From NCBI GenBank assembly GCA_030603485.1, contig JAUVXS010000067.1, forward strand, positions 1 to 9,557: a stretch of 9,557 nucleotides of DNA. The letters are read 5' to 3'. This stretch comes from Dehalococcoidia bacterium (GTDB lineage: Bacteria > Chloroflexota > Dehalococcoidia > GIF9 > AB-539-J10). The notes beneath the pieces were generated by a model. That model was not told where the DNA came from. It was given only the letters and a program-made list of their open reading frames with translations, and made no database searches. Positions 1 to 7,182 of this stretch are shown here, piece by piece (position 1 is the stretch's first letter; every line of letters starts with the position of its first letter). The position numbers were made by a program, and so were the translations under genes.

Positions 1-969
1 GTTGCGTACCGCAATAAATCCCTGCCAGCCAGCGTAGTGAGAGAACTGGAAACCTCCCAGGCAGTCTCCGGCAGCATAAACATGGGGTTGACTCGTGCGT
101 AAGTTCCTGTCTACCTGAATGCCCTGCTTGCCAAATTTTACGCCCGCCTTATCCAGATCGAGACCGTCTACGTTTGGACGCCGTCCAACCGCGACCAGCA
201 GTGCATCACAAACTATCTCGTTCCTACCGGCGGTTAAGTGGATGCTACTCCCATCCTGCCAAGTGCGTTCCACGCTGGACTTGAGTCTCAGGTCAATGCC
301 TTCATTGTGGAAGACCTCGGCCAGTATCTTAGAGGCGTCGTTATCATCCTTGGGTAGTAACATGTCACCACCCTCCACTAGTGTAACACTGGATCCGAGG
401 CGATGAAAACCCTGGGCTATCTCACAACCAATTGGCCCACCTCCAATAACGACCAGGTGTTTTGGCAGGACATTAAGATCCCAGATATTCTGATATGTCA
501 AGAATGAAGTCTTATCCAATCCTGCAATGGGGGGGATGAAAGGATGAGCTCCGGTGCAAATTAACACATAATTCACCGATAGAGGTTGACCGTCAACAGA
601 AATCGTATGAGCATCGATGAAATGAGGCTCTCCCAGGAAAACGTCCATTCCCTGGTTCCGTAGGCTCTTTGGTGTGGTATGGCTGTATATCTCGGCAATA
701 ACGCTACGCACATGTTCCATTACCTGTTTCAAATCAACCGTGGCGTCCACCGGTGCCAGGCCAAAGCGGTCAGCAGTACGCATCTGGTAGGCTACTTTGG
801 CGCTTTTTATTAATGTTTTGCTCGGTACGCAACCTGTCCAGGTGCAGTCACCCCCGATACGGTCTTTTTCTATGAAGGCAACTCGTGCGCCAAGCTGCAC
901 CGCAAATGGAGCAGCAATCAGCCCTGCAGCGCCACCGCCGATGATAGCCAAATCATATGTATCTTTCAT
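1..969 (-). CDS. FAD-dependent pyridine nucleotide-disulfide oxidoreductase, MerA/Lpd-like (C-terminus cut by window edge)
   Basis: This frame is open from an ATG at 969 to base 1, giving 323 codons with no stop; about 130-140 C-terminal residues of a typical 450-470 aa family member lie outside the window. The start follows GGAGG with a 6-nt spacer. Visible domains are an N-terminal FAD Rossmann motif GGGAAG (residues 11-16), the redox-active disulfide in GGDCTWTGCVPSK (C42 and C47), an NAD(P) Rossmann motif GGGPIG (176-181), and the second FAD-contact motif AAGDC near residue 302. Family knowledge: these flavoproteins pass electrons from NAD(P)H through FAD to a disulfide or a metal. The CTWTGC active site is of the mercuric-reductase-like type rather than the Lpd CLNxGC type. 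No N-terminal heavy-metal domain is present. The C-terminal dimerisation domain, which carries the catalytic His/Tyr position, is missing here, so the substrate cannot be judged. It lies 85 nt downstream of another family member, probably in the same transcript. Confidence 0.9.
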   Translation of the reverse strand, partial: MKDTYDLAIIGGGAAGLIAAPFAVQLGARVAFIEKDRIGGDCTWTGCVPSKTLIKSAKVAYQMRTADRFGLAPVDATVDLKQVMEHVRSVIAEIYSHTTPKSLRNQGMDVFLGEPHFIDAHTISVDGQPLSVNYVLICTGAHPFIPPIAGLDKTSFLTYQNIWDLNVLPKHLVVIGGGPIGCEIAQGFHRLGSSVTLVEGGDMLLPKDDNDASKILAEVFHNEGIDLRLKSSVERTWQDGSSIHLTAGRNEIVCDALLVAVGRRPNVDGLDLDKAGVKFGKQGIQVDRNLRTSQPHVYAAGDCLGGFQFSHYAGWQGFIAVRN

Positions 970-1008
970 TCATCACCTCCAATCCTGTCTGTTCATTATT
1001 CGTAACTA

Positions 1009-1048
1009 CATATGTTAGGCATTTTCAGGAAAATAGGCCTATCATATG
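1009..1048 (-). repeat. Long imperfect hairpin just after the stop of the 1055-2425 gene
   Basis: On the plus strand, CATATGTTAGGC (1009-1020) is matched by GCCTATCATATG (1037-1048), 11 of 12 positions. Inside it, ATTTTC (1021-1026) pairs with GAAAAT (1029-1034), leaving a 2-base AG loop and a 2-base AG bulge. Together this makes a stem of about 18 positions, 6 nt beyond the TAG stop. A perfect 10-bp palindrome, ATAGGCCTAT (1033-1042), is nested in the right arm. Neither strand has a T-run after the stem, so it is not a standard intrinsic terminator. A 3'-end stabiliser, a processing site or a dispersed repeat copy are all possible. Confidence 0.6.
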
Positions 1049-1054
1049 TTGAGT

Positions 1055-2425
1055 CTAAGACTCTTCAAGGCTACTTAGCGTATACTGTACTAATTCTGAG
1101 AGGCTCGGGTGAATATGAATTCCCTGCCCTAGCTCTTCCATACCACCACCGGATGTCATCGCGTTGACCACTTCTTGAATTAGCTCGGGGGCATACGGCC
1201 CTATGATATGGAAGCCTAGTATTCGGTTAGTCTCCTTTTCTACGATGACTTTGGCAAAACCCTCTTTTTCCATCATGGCCTCGCCCTTGGCAATATTAAA
1301 GTATTTCATTCTCCCGATGAGAACACTGGAGCCTTCCCTGGCCTGTGGCTCAGTCATACCTACCGATGCAACCTGAGGATGCGAGTATACCGCGTGAGGA
1401 ACAGCGCTGTAGTCAACCTTGATTTTCGTGCCATAAAAGGAATTCTGCGCAACTATCTCGGCTTCCCTATTAGCCATGTGCCTGAACATCTGTTGTCCAT
1501 TGGCATCGCCAATGGCGAAAATACCCTTCCGATTTGTCTCAAGGTATTCGTTGACCTTGACGAAGCCTTTGTTGTCTGTCTCCACTCCCGTGTTTTCTAC
1601 TCTTAATATATCTGCATTAGACCTTCTGCCCACAGCCGTCATAATTTTTTCTGCAGCAAACTCTCCTCGTTTGCCCGTCTTAGTATCCTTTGTAATAGCC
1701 ACAACGCCACGCTCGGTTTCCTTTACTTCCTCTGCCAGTGCGTTTGTGTGGACTACCATGCGCTTGCTCAACTCACCCTTCAGGAGATTAGAGATTTCCA
1801 GTTCCTCGGAGAGAACCAACCTGTCAGCCATTTCAAGGATGGTAACTTCGGTACCCATGGCCGCAAAGAAATGCCCGAATTCGACAGCGATATAGCCACC
1901 ACCAATGATGACAAGACTATCCGGTTTTTCATTTAATTCCAACACTGATTCATTCGTAAGGTAGTCTACATTTTCCGAGCCTTTAATCGGAGGTATGAAA
2001 GGGCGTGATCCCGATGCAATGAAAATCCTTTCCCCTTTAAGTTTCTCTCCGTTGACCTCAAGGAGGTAGTCTCCGACAAAATATCCTTCACCTTCGTAGA
2101 AATCTAGGTTCTTGGACTGCTTGATACCCTCTCTAATATGAACCTGGTCTTCCTGTCTACTGTTTCTCATCCGTTTCATTATTGAGTGAAAGTCTATGCT
2201 CCTTATCTCTGCTTCAACACCGAGCTTTTTGGCTTCATCGATTTCTACTATCCGGTCGGCTGTGTAAATGAGCATTTTAGATGGTATACAGCCCCAGTTA
2301 AGGCAAGTTCCGCCGATTAATGGCCCTTTGTCTATGAGTGCTGTCTTCAGACCTTGCGCTGCGGCTTCATCTGAAATAATTGCCCCTGCACCCGAGCCAA
2401 TGACTATAACTTCGTAATTCTTCAC
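1055..2425 (-). CDS. Dihydrolipoyl dehydrogenase-like FAD disulfide oxidoreductase
   Basis: A 456-residue protein of full length for the family. It starts at GTG; the choice is supported by AAGGAGG nine bases upstream and by the FAD fold beginning at residue 4. Domains in order are: FAD Rossmann motif GSGAGA (10-15, with Ala in place of the third Gly), redox disulfide CLNWGCIPSK (C41, C46), NAD(P) motif GGGYIA with an acidic residue at the end of the next strand (TILE), the AIGDANG FAD-contact motif, and a C-terminal dimerisation domain with HPSLSE (H439, E444), the canonical His-Glu pair. With CLNxGC plus HPxLSE, this is the member of the three most like a true NAD-linked dihydrolipoyl dehydrogenase. 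Mycothione- or glutathione-reductase-like activity remains possible. No lipoyl E1/E2 gene is next to it. A dyad-containing promoter candidate lies directly upstream, and an 85-nt gap with a hairpin follows before the next flavoprotein. Confidence 0.92.
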   Translation of the reverse strand: MKNYEVIVIGSGAGAIISDEAAAQGLKTALIDKGPLIGGTCLNWGCIPSKMLIYTADRIVEIDEAKKLGVEAEIRSIDFHSIMKRMRNSRQEDQVHIREGIKQSKNLDFYEGEGYFVGDYLLEVNGEKLKGERIFIASGSRPFIPPIKGSENVDYLTNESVLELNEKPDSLVIIGGGYIAVEFGHFFAAMGTEVTILEMADRLVLSEELEISNLLKGELSKRMVVHTNALAEEVKETERGVVAITKDTKTGKRGEFAAEKIMTAVGRRSNADILRVENTGVETDNKGFVKVNEYLETNRKGIFAIGDANGQQMFRHMANREAEIVAQNSFYGTKIKVDYSAVPHAVYSHPQVASVGMTEPQAREGSSVLIGRMKYFNIAKGEAMMEKEGFAKVIVEKETNRILGFHIIGPYAPELIQEVVNAMTSGGGMEELGQGIHIHPSLSELVQYTLSSLEES

Positions 2426-2462
2426 TGTTGAGCACCTCCTTCTCTATGCCTATCGTTTTTCT

Positions 2463-2490
2463 AGTTTACATGGTGTGGATCACATGTAAA
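2463..2490 (-). promoter_or_regulatory. Putative promoter with overlapping 8-bp inverted repeat (operator-like)
   Basis: Read on the minus strand, TTTACA (2490-2485, 5 of 6 to the -35 consensus) is followed after 16 nt by TAAACT (2468-2463, 4 of 6 to the -10 consensus), about 38 nt before the GTG at 2425. The same stretch holds a perfect dyad: TTTACATG (2465-2472) and CATGTAAA (2483-2490) on the plus strand, separated by 10 nt, with a smaller TGTG-GAT-CACA dyad inside (2474-2484). The geometry fits a repressor or activator site over a promoter. No T-tract follows on either strand, arguing against a terminator. The promoter assignment is inferred from sequence only. Confidence 0.4.
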
Positions 2491-2536
2491 TATGGCTTTC
2501 CGGCTTGTGATAAAAGGGAAGTTCGTGGTCATTTTG

Positions 2537-3601
2537 TCACGTCAATTCAATCACCGTTTTGATATTATCTGGAGCGGGATCAAGCGCATCCCTGAACTTG
2601 TCCAGTGTAAGCCGTCGAGTAATTAGTCTTGATAACCAGCCGGGCCATCTCTCTTCTATATGAATTAGTGACTCGACTGATCTTTCAAAGTGACCGCGGT
2701 TAGAACTTACAGTGCCGAATACCATCTTGTTACCAAGCACCATCTGCATGTTTAAACACGACGCATTAACCTCGAGTGGCTTCTGGCCGGTTGATACTCC
2801 CATCAGGCACAAAACCCCGTTTATCCCCAGGACACTCATCGCCTGGAAAGCGACAGTACTATTACCGGTGGCTTCCATAATCAGATCGAGATTCCCAATC
2901 TTATCTGCTAGACTCACGACCGATGACACATTCCCATCGACGTAATTGGCACCGACGCTTTCGACAAGTTGTGCCTTCACACTTGATCTAGGCACTACAT
3001 CAAGAGTGTATATATTGTAATCATGAAGCTTAAGCAGTGCGGTGGTCAGCAGGCCTAATGGACCGGCCCCAAGCACCACGGCGATATCAATTGGATTGGC
3101 ACTTCGATTATGAAACTCCATAGCCTGTTCAATTCCCTTTGTGGCAATGCTTGTTGGCTCGGTAAGCACAGCGATATTTCGTAGTTCTTTTGGAACCGGC
3201 ACCAAGAAAGCTACATCCTCAGCAAGATATTCTCTCAGAAATCCATGCGCACCCTTTATGCCACATTCTCGGTAGTTACCCACAAGGCACATATCAAGCT
3301 GACCTCTTTGACAGTTAACACAATCGTCGGGGCGCCTGACCATAGGCACTACAAAATCACCCTTGCCCAACTCCGTTGTGCCAGGATTCTCAATCTGCCC
3401 GACTGCTTCGTGTCCCAGGATAATGAAGTCTTTGTCTGGCGGTGTTTCACCGTATTCACCCCGATTGATCTCTATATCAGTGCCATCAATACCCAATTCC
3501 AGCAGTCTGACCAGAGCCTGACCGCTCGAAATCACCGGCATATCCATTTCAATCAATCTCGCACTGTCTTTTTGCCCTGGTGTTACTATTCCAGCTTTCA
3601 T
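2537..3601 (-). CDS. gdh: Glucose 1-dehydrogenase, zinc-dependent MDR family (archaeal-type)
   Basis: A 354-residue medium-chain dehydrogenase/reductase. The N-terminal GroES-like domain carries GTDIEINRGEYG and LGHEAVG. By comparison with Haloferax glucose dehydrogenase, the catalytic zinc and substrate ligands would be D39, H64, E65 and E148. The structural lobe RRPDDCVNCQRGQLDMC has C94, C97 and C105 but Gly at the position where alcohol dehydrogenases have their third Cys; C113 follows nearby. The Rossmann motif is GAGPLG (178-183), and D201 closes the second strand, which usually favours NAD over NADP. Family reaction: beta-D-glucose + NAD(P)+ gives D-glucono-1,5-lactone. The ATG sits after GGGAGGTGAAGC and overlaps the GH15 stop by ATGA, so translation is probably coupled to the enzyme that releases glucose. 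Another polyol or sugar dehydrogenase of the same family cannot be excluded. Confidence 0.85.
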   Translation of the reverse strand: MKAGIVTPGQKDSARLIEMDMPVISSGQALVRLLELGIDGTDIEINRGEYGETPPDKDFIILGHEAVGQIENPGTTELGKGDFVVPMVRRPDDCVNCQRGQLDMCLVGNYRECGIKGAHGFLREYLAEDVAFLVPVPKELRNIAVLTEPTSIATKGIEQAMEFHNRSANPIDIAVVLGAGPLGLLTTALLKLHDYNIYTLDVVPRSSVKAQLVESVGANYVDGNVSSVVSLADKIGNLDLIMEATGNSTVAFQAMSVLGINGVLCLMGVSTGQKPLEVNASCLNMQMVLGNKMVFGTVSSNRGHFERSVESLIHIEERWPGWLSRLITRRLTLDKFRDALDPAPDNIKTVIELT

Positions 3602-5409
3602 GCTTCACCTCCCACTCTTTTCTCTTTTATCGCCTCTGTTAACTCCATTCCTGTAATAATAACCGCCAGATGCGTCAAGGCCTGCGGGAAATTACCCAAG
3701 GTCTCTCCTGAAATAGGGTTGACCATTTCAGAAAAAAGACCTAAATGATTGCCATAGCCAAGCAGTCTCTCGCAAAGGTCAACAGCATCCTCTACTTTGC
3801 CCAACCTGAGTAAGTTGCGGACCAGCCAGAACGAACACCACAGGAATGCACCTTCAGAACCTTTCAGCCCATCCTCGGTCTCATCAGTCCTGTACCTGCG
3901 CAGGAGGCCATTCCAGCTGAGTTCTTCGGCAACACGGTCGATGGTAGATTTGATCCGTTTATCAGAGACGGGCAAGAAGCCGAAGAGAGGTAGTAGTAGG
4001 GCACTGGCGTCAAGAGCATCCGTGCCATAGTGCTGGGTGAAAGCTTCTTTCTTCGAGTTCCAGCCTTTGTTCAAGATATCTTCTCGTATCCGCTCTGCAG
4101 CTGTCTGCCAGTGATTGAACTTCTCATTACGATCAAGCATCTGAGCCAGTTTTATACCTCTATCTATAGCTACCCAGCACATGACCTTGGAGTGAACGAA
4201 ATGGAACGGTCCACCTCTTATTTCCCAGATACCACTGTCCGGTTCTGACCATAGTTCACAGGCAGCGTCAACAAATGTCTCCAGCAGTATCCAGTCCTTA
4301 TTGCTTATATAACCACCAATGTTTACATAGTTGTATGCTGCTTCGAGCACTTCACCAAAGATATCCAACTGGCGCTGTTTATAAGCAGCATTACCGATTC
4401 GTACCGGCCGGGACCCGCGGTAGCCCTCCAAATGATCCAGGGTTCGTTCATCAAGGGGGTCTTCAAAATCAATATCATATAGAACCTGTGCCTTAGGACC
4501 ACACCTTTCACATATGTTGAGTAACCATTTCATAAAGCCGATAGCTTCTTCTTTATGCCCCAGCGAGGAAAAAGCATTGAGGGTAAGAGAGGCATCCCTG
4601 AGCCATGTGAAGCGGTAGTCCCAGTTTCTTTCACCACCGATTTCCTCTGGGAGGGAGGTAGTTGGAGCAGCGACAATAGCGCCTGTTGGTGAGTATACCA
4701 GTAGATGTAAAGCCAGATAAGAGCGCACTATGTAGTCTCGATAGGGCCCTGAAAAAACAAACCCCTCTACCTGTTGCTGCCAGTATGCCTTCGTTCGGGA
4801 CAGCTTATTCAGTGAGTTCTCGATAACTCCGGTAAGCAGTTTATCCGAGCCGTACCTTAGCACGAAGACAGCTTTCTCTCCTCGCCTCAAATTAACAGTT
4901 GCTGTAGCCTTGTCTCCAAAGGTTTTGAAGTGCACAGATGACGATAGTGATATATTGTTTTTGCCCCCTCCTATTACCAAGCCATACTTTTTGATATCTA
5001 AAGAGGGGTCGACCATGGCATATTCTGGTTTGGGTTGAAATGTGACCTTGAGGTCGACTTCGCCTTGAGTGCACTCTGCTATGCGATGGATTTCATTGAA
5101 TTGTACGAGCCTACTGTCAGCCCTCTGGTAGCATGGCATGAAGTCCGTTAACGTTGCTGTACCAGTCTCAGTCTGAAACACCGTCTGCAGCACGTTGGTA
5201 TCATCTAAATAAGATTGACTGGACTCGAAGTGCGAGCTCGGTTCTATCCCGAACTTTCCACCCTTATCATCATCCAAGATGGCGGCAAATATACTGGGCG
5301 AATCGAATCTAGGAAGGCAACACCAATCAATAGAACCATCCCTGGCGACCAGGGCTGCTGAAACCATGTTCCCAATAATACCGTAGTCACTTATTGGCTT
5401 ATAGGCCAT
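3598..5409 (-). CDS. Glycoside hydrolase family 15 protein (glucoamylase or alpha,alpha-trehalase type)
   Basis: A 603-residue protein from the chosen ATG, normal for bacterial and archaeal GH15 enzymes. The N-terminus, MAYKPISDYGIIGN followed by GSIDWCCLPRFDSPS (25-39), is the typical beginning of this family; residues 1 to about 220 form the beta-sandwich domain. The (alpha/alpha)6 catalytic barrel follows, with GGERNWDYRFTWLRDA (258-273), IWEIRG with likely general acid E396, and SEMVNP with likely general base E561, then the GNFPQALTH signature. No signal peptide is visible, so it is probably cytoplasmic and acts on intracellular glucan, maltodextrin or trehalose to give glucose. The frame stays open upstream to a TTG at 5487 directly after the gnd stop, adding 26 lysine-rich residues. 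The ATG at 5409 has AGGAG ten bases upstream and matches the family start, so it is preferred. Its stop overlaps the glucose dehydrogenase start (ATGA). Which glucoside it prefers cannot be told from sequence. Confidence 0.9.
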   Translation of the reverse strand: MAYKPISDYGIIGNMVSAALVARDGSIDWCCLPRFDSPSIFAAILDDDKGGKFGIEPSSHFESSQSYLDDTNVLQTVFQTETGTATLTDFMPCYQRADSRLVQFNEIHRIAECTQGEVDLKVTFQPKPEYAMVDPSLDIKKYGLVIGGGKNNISLSSSVHFKTFGDKATATVNLRRGEKAVFVLRYGSDKLLTGVIENSLNKLSRTKAYWQQQVEGFVFSGPYRDYIVRSYLALHLLVYSPTGAIVAAPTTSLPEEIGGERNWDYRFTWLRDASLTLNAFSSLGHKEEAIGFMKWLLNICERCGPKAQVLYDIDFEDPLDERTLDHLEGYRGSRPVRIGNAAYKQRQLDIFGEVLEAAYNYVNIGGYISNKDWILLETFVDAACELWSEPDSGIWEIRGGPFHFVHSKVMCWVAIDRGIKLAQMLDRNEKFNHWQTAAERIREDILNKGWNSKKEAFTQHYGTDALDASALLLPLFGFLPVSDKRIKSTIDRVAEELSWNGLLRRYRTDETEDGLKGSEGAFLWCSFWLVRNLLRLGKVEDAVDLCERLLGYGNHLGLFSEMVNPISGETLGNFPQALTHLAVIITGMELTEAIKEKRVGGEA

Positions 5410-5424
5410 ACCTAACTCACTCCT
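5410..5424 (-). promoter_or_regulatory. Ribosome binding site deciding the GH15 start
   Basis: On the minus strand AGGAG (5424-5420) precedes the ATG at 5409 by 10 nt. The upstream TTG alternative at 5487 has no comparable purine-rich site. Confidence 0.6.
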
Positions 5425-5487
5425 GTATTTCTTCCTTGATATTAATGCTATAGGCTCTTTAGACTTCTGATCTTGTTCCTTTTTCAA

Positions 5488-6450
5488 CTAATCGCGAATG
5501 AAGTCGCTGATCTGTCCCTGGCGACGCTCTCGCACAGTTGCCGGATCATGTCCGTACTTATGTCCTCCGAATCCATGCCGCATCATCGCTATTGCCCGAG
5601 CCCAAAACTTATCATCGTCGCGCGAGGAGATGAGCTGCATAACAGCCTGGGCGATGACCGGAACAGGAACCTCCATATGCATGGCATCGTCCACAAGCCA
5701 GTTCACTTCACCGGTGTCGTCGACATAGACAGGTATCTTGTCTAATCCGTCCTCTTCTCGATATGCCGCTTCCATAAGATCTATGAGCCAGGAACGGATT
5801 ACAAATCCGTGGCGCCAGCATCGAAGGACCTCTGTAATGTCGAGTTTGTCCCGGTAATGCTCAAGAAGGTCAACGCCTTCACCAATTGCCTGGAGCATAC
5901 CGAATTCGATTCCGTTATGTACAAGCTTAGTGAAATGCCCAGCGCCAGGTGGACCAGCATGCACGTATCCTCCCGGTGTAGCCAGCTCGATCAGGATGAG
6001 TTCGATTCGGGCTATTGCCTCCTTATCACCACCGGCCATGAAGCAAGCACCATGGCGGGCGCCTTCCACACCGCCGCTTGTTCCGAGGTCAACGAAGTTG
6101 ATGTTCTTTTCAGATAGCCTGCGATGACGGCGTATTGAGTCTCCCCAGTACGAGTTACCCGCATCGACAATAATGTCGCCCTTATCTATATGTGGCACAA
6201 TATCGTCTATAACTTGGTCGACAACCGGTCCGGCAGGGATGTAGATGAATAAGGGTCGAACTGGCGATAACTTGTCGCGAAACCCTTCGAGACTATTAGC
6301 CTCCACCATGCCGGCATTTTTCAGTTCGTCAGACACACCTTTGAGATCAAAACCCACAACTCGTATTCCCTTTTCCAGAGCCTGGAGTGAAAGATTCGCT
6401 CCCATGCGGCCAAGACCAACAATACCGAACTCCCTTTTTACATCTGCCAT
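5488..6450 (-). CDS. gnd: 6-phosphogluconate dehydrogenase, decarboxylating (short, probably NAD-dependent type)
   Basis: A 320-residue protein, matching the short form of the family (about 300-335 aa) rather than the long form of roughly 470 aa. Motifs are the Rossmann GLGRMGAN (12-19), DAGNSYWGDS (96-105), substrate-binding GTSGGVEGARHG (123-134), and KLVHNGIE containing K175, N179 and E182, the residues used for catalysis and 6-phosphogluconate binding. The C-terminal helical domain carries DDTGEVNW and ends shortly after MMRHGFGGH. D35 at the end of the second beta-strand, where NADP enzymes have Asn-Arg, suggests NAD. Family reaction: 6-phosphogluconate gives ribulose 5-phosphate, CO2 and NAD(P)H. 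The ATG at 6450 is chosen because AAGGAGG lies 5 nt upstream; an in-frame ATG at 6465 lacks such a site. It sits between the cyclase-family gene (36 nt upstream) and GH15, fitting a glucose-to-pentose oxidative route. Confidence 0.93.
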   Translation of the reverse strand: MADVKREFGIVGLGRMGANLSLQALEKGIRVVGFDLKGVSDELKNAGMVEANSLEGFRDKLSPVRPLFIYIPAGPVVDQVIDDIVPHIDKGDIIVDAGNSYWGDSIRRHRRLSEKNINFVDLGTSGGVEGARHGACFMAGGDKEAIARIELILIELATPGGYVHAGPPGAGHFTKLVHNGIEFGMLQAIGEGVDLLEHYRDKLDITEVLRCWRHGFVIRSWLIDLMEAAYREEDGLDKIPVYVDDTGEVNWLVDDAMHMEVPVPVIAQAVMQLISSRDDDKFWARAIAMMRHGFGGHKYGHDPATVRERRQGQISDFIRD

Positions 6451-6462
6451 GTCACCCTCCTT
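6451..6462 (-). promoter_or_regulatory. Ribosome binding site deciding the gnd start
   Basis: AAGGAGGGTGAC on the minus strand immediately precedes the ATG at 6450. It overlaps the alternative upstream start region, whose own ATG (6465) has no Shine-Dalgarno match. Confidence 0.75.
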
Positions 6463-6486
6463 CATTCAAGATAACTTTAGTGCTAC

Positions 6487-7149
6487 TTATGCTTGATGGC
6501 GAGGTGCATGCCTTATTATAGCGCGAGCAGGAGCGCCATCTCCTCCAACAATCCTAAGCGGTAAACATATGAGGTCATATTTGCCAGGCGTTACATTTGA
6601 TAGATTCAGTCCCTCAATGATCCATATGCCACCACTAAGAAGTGTCTTGTGCACGTAGCTTCCGCCATGCTTGAAACTCCCGACAGACAAATAATCAATG
6701 CCGATCAGCCGGACACCACGATCTATTAGAAAATCAGCGGCAGCGTCTGAGATGAATACAAAATCTTCGACGAACTTGTCTTTATGCCATAAATGTGATG
6801 AATTCTCTGTCTTAAACAAAATGCGCTCACCACCCCGGATGCGGTGTCCTACAAGTTCCTCCGGTTTTATCGACTCTGTATCTCTAATTTCGATCACTCG
6901 TGCTCTACCGACCAAGGTATCAATTGGTATATTGTCAATGCCTTGCCCCTGCTTGAGGAAGTGAATGGGGGCATCTACATGAGTGCCGGAATGTGCCCCC
7001 ATCGAAATCGCTGACAGGTTAGCCGTAGCTCCGTGTTCTATATCTTGAATCCGCTTTATACTCACCGGAGGGTCATTTGGCCAGTGCACCATGGCATCTC
7101 TTAGCGGTATTGAAATATCAATCCAGGGATTTTTAGCCCTATCAATCAT
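6487..7149 (-). CDS. Cyclase family protein (kynurenine formamidase-like metal hydrolase)
   Basis: A 220-residue protein of the cyclase/KynB family, which uses a divalent-metal site to hydrolyse amides, esters or lactones. The family signature AHSGTHVDAPIHF supplies H53, H57, D59 and H63; downstream, H167 and E179 in YVHKTLLSGGIWIIEG keep the 12-residue spacing seen for the remaining active-site pair. The N-terminus WIDISIPLRDAMVHWPND is also typical. No signal peptide is visible. The ATG at 7149 has AAGGAG eight bases upstream; a more upstream in-frame ATG at 7167 lacks one and lies in a hairpin loop region. No other tryptophan-degradation gene is present, so kynurenine is not supported as substrate. 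The location directly before gnd and two genes from glucose dehydrogenase raises the speculative possibility of sugar-lactone hydrolysis. Family confidence is high; substrate unknown. Confidence 0.85.
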   Translation of the reverse strand: MIDRAKNPWIDISIPLRDAMVHWPNDPPVSIKRIQDIEHGATANLSAISMGAHSGTHVDAPIHFLKQGQGIDNIPIDTLVGRARVIEIRDTESIKPEELVGHRIRGGERILFKTENSSHLWHKDKFVEDFVFISDAAADFLIDRGVRLIGIDYLSVGSFKHGGSYVHKTLLSGGIWIIEGLNLSNVTPGKYDLICLPLRIVGGDGAPARAIIRHAPRHQA

Positions 7150-7154
7150 GTGGG

Positions 7155-7182
7155 TAACTCCTTCCATTAATGATGGAAGTTA
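7155..7182 (-). promoter_or_regulatory. Hairpin spanning the upstream stop codon and the cyclase-gene ribosome binding site
   Basis: In the minus-strand transcript UAACUUCCAU (7182-7173) can pair with AUGGA and AGUUA (within 7167-7155), giving 10 base pairs with a 5-nt loop CAUUA and a 3-nt AGG bulge. The first UAA is the stop codon of the preceding flavoprotein gene. The 3' arm contains the AAGGAG that serves the ATG at 7149. There is no U-tract, so it looks more like translational control or coupling than a terminator. Folding was judged by eye. Confidence 0.45.

Noticed and set aside
119..406. Plus-strand frame of 95 codons at the left end
   Set aside because: It is antisense to the clearly coding flavoprotein (1-969); the product is Ser/Pro/Arg-rich, as expected of shadow translation.
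1009..1048. Rho-independent terminator
   Set aside because: The stem is good but no T-run follows on either strand.
1055..2425. E3 subunit of a local 2-oxoacid dehydrogenase operon
   Set aside because: The motifs fit Lpd, but no E1 or E2 gene with a lipoyl domain is in the window, so complex membership is unsupported.
2474..2484. CRP-type binding site (TGTGGATCACA)
   Set aside because: The half-sites are separated by only 3 nt instead of the 6-8 expected for TGTGA-N6-TCACA, so CRP is not supported; only the larger dyad is kept.
3245..3748. Plus-strand frame of 167 codons
   Set aside because: It lies antisense to glucose dehydrogenase and GH15, both of which have full motif sets; the translated product has no recognisable domain and no ribosome site.
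6487..7149. Kynurenine formamidase of a tryptophan-degradation pathway
   Set aside because: The family match is good, but no tryptophan dioxygenase or kynureninase gene is present, so the specific function is not claimed.
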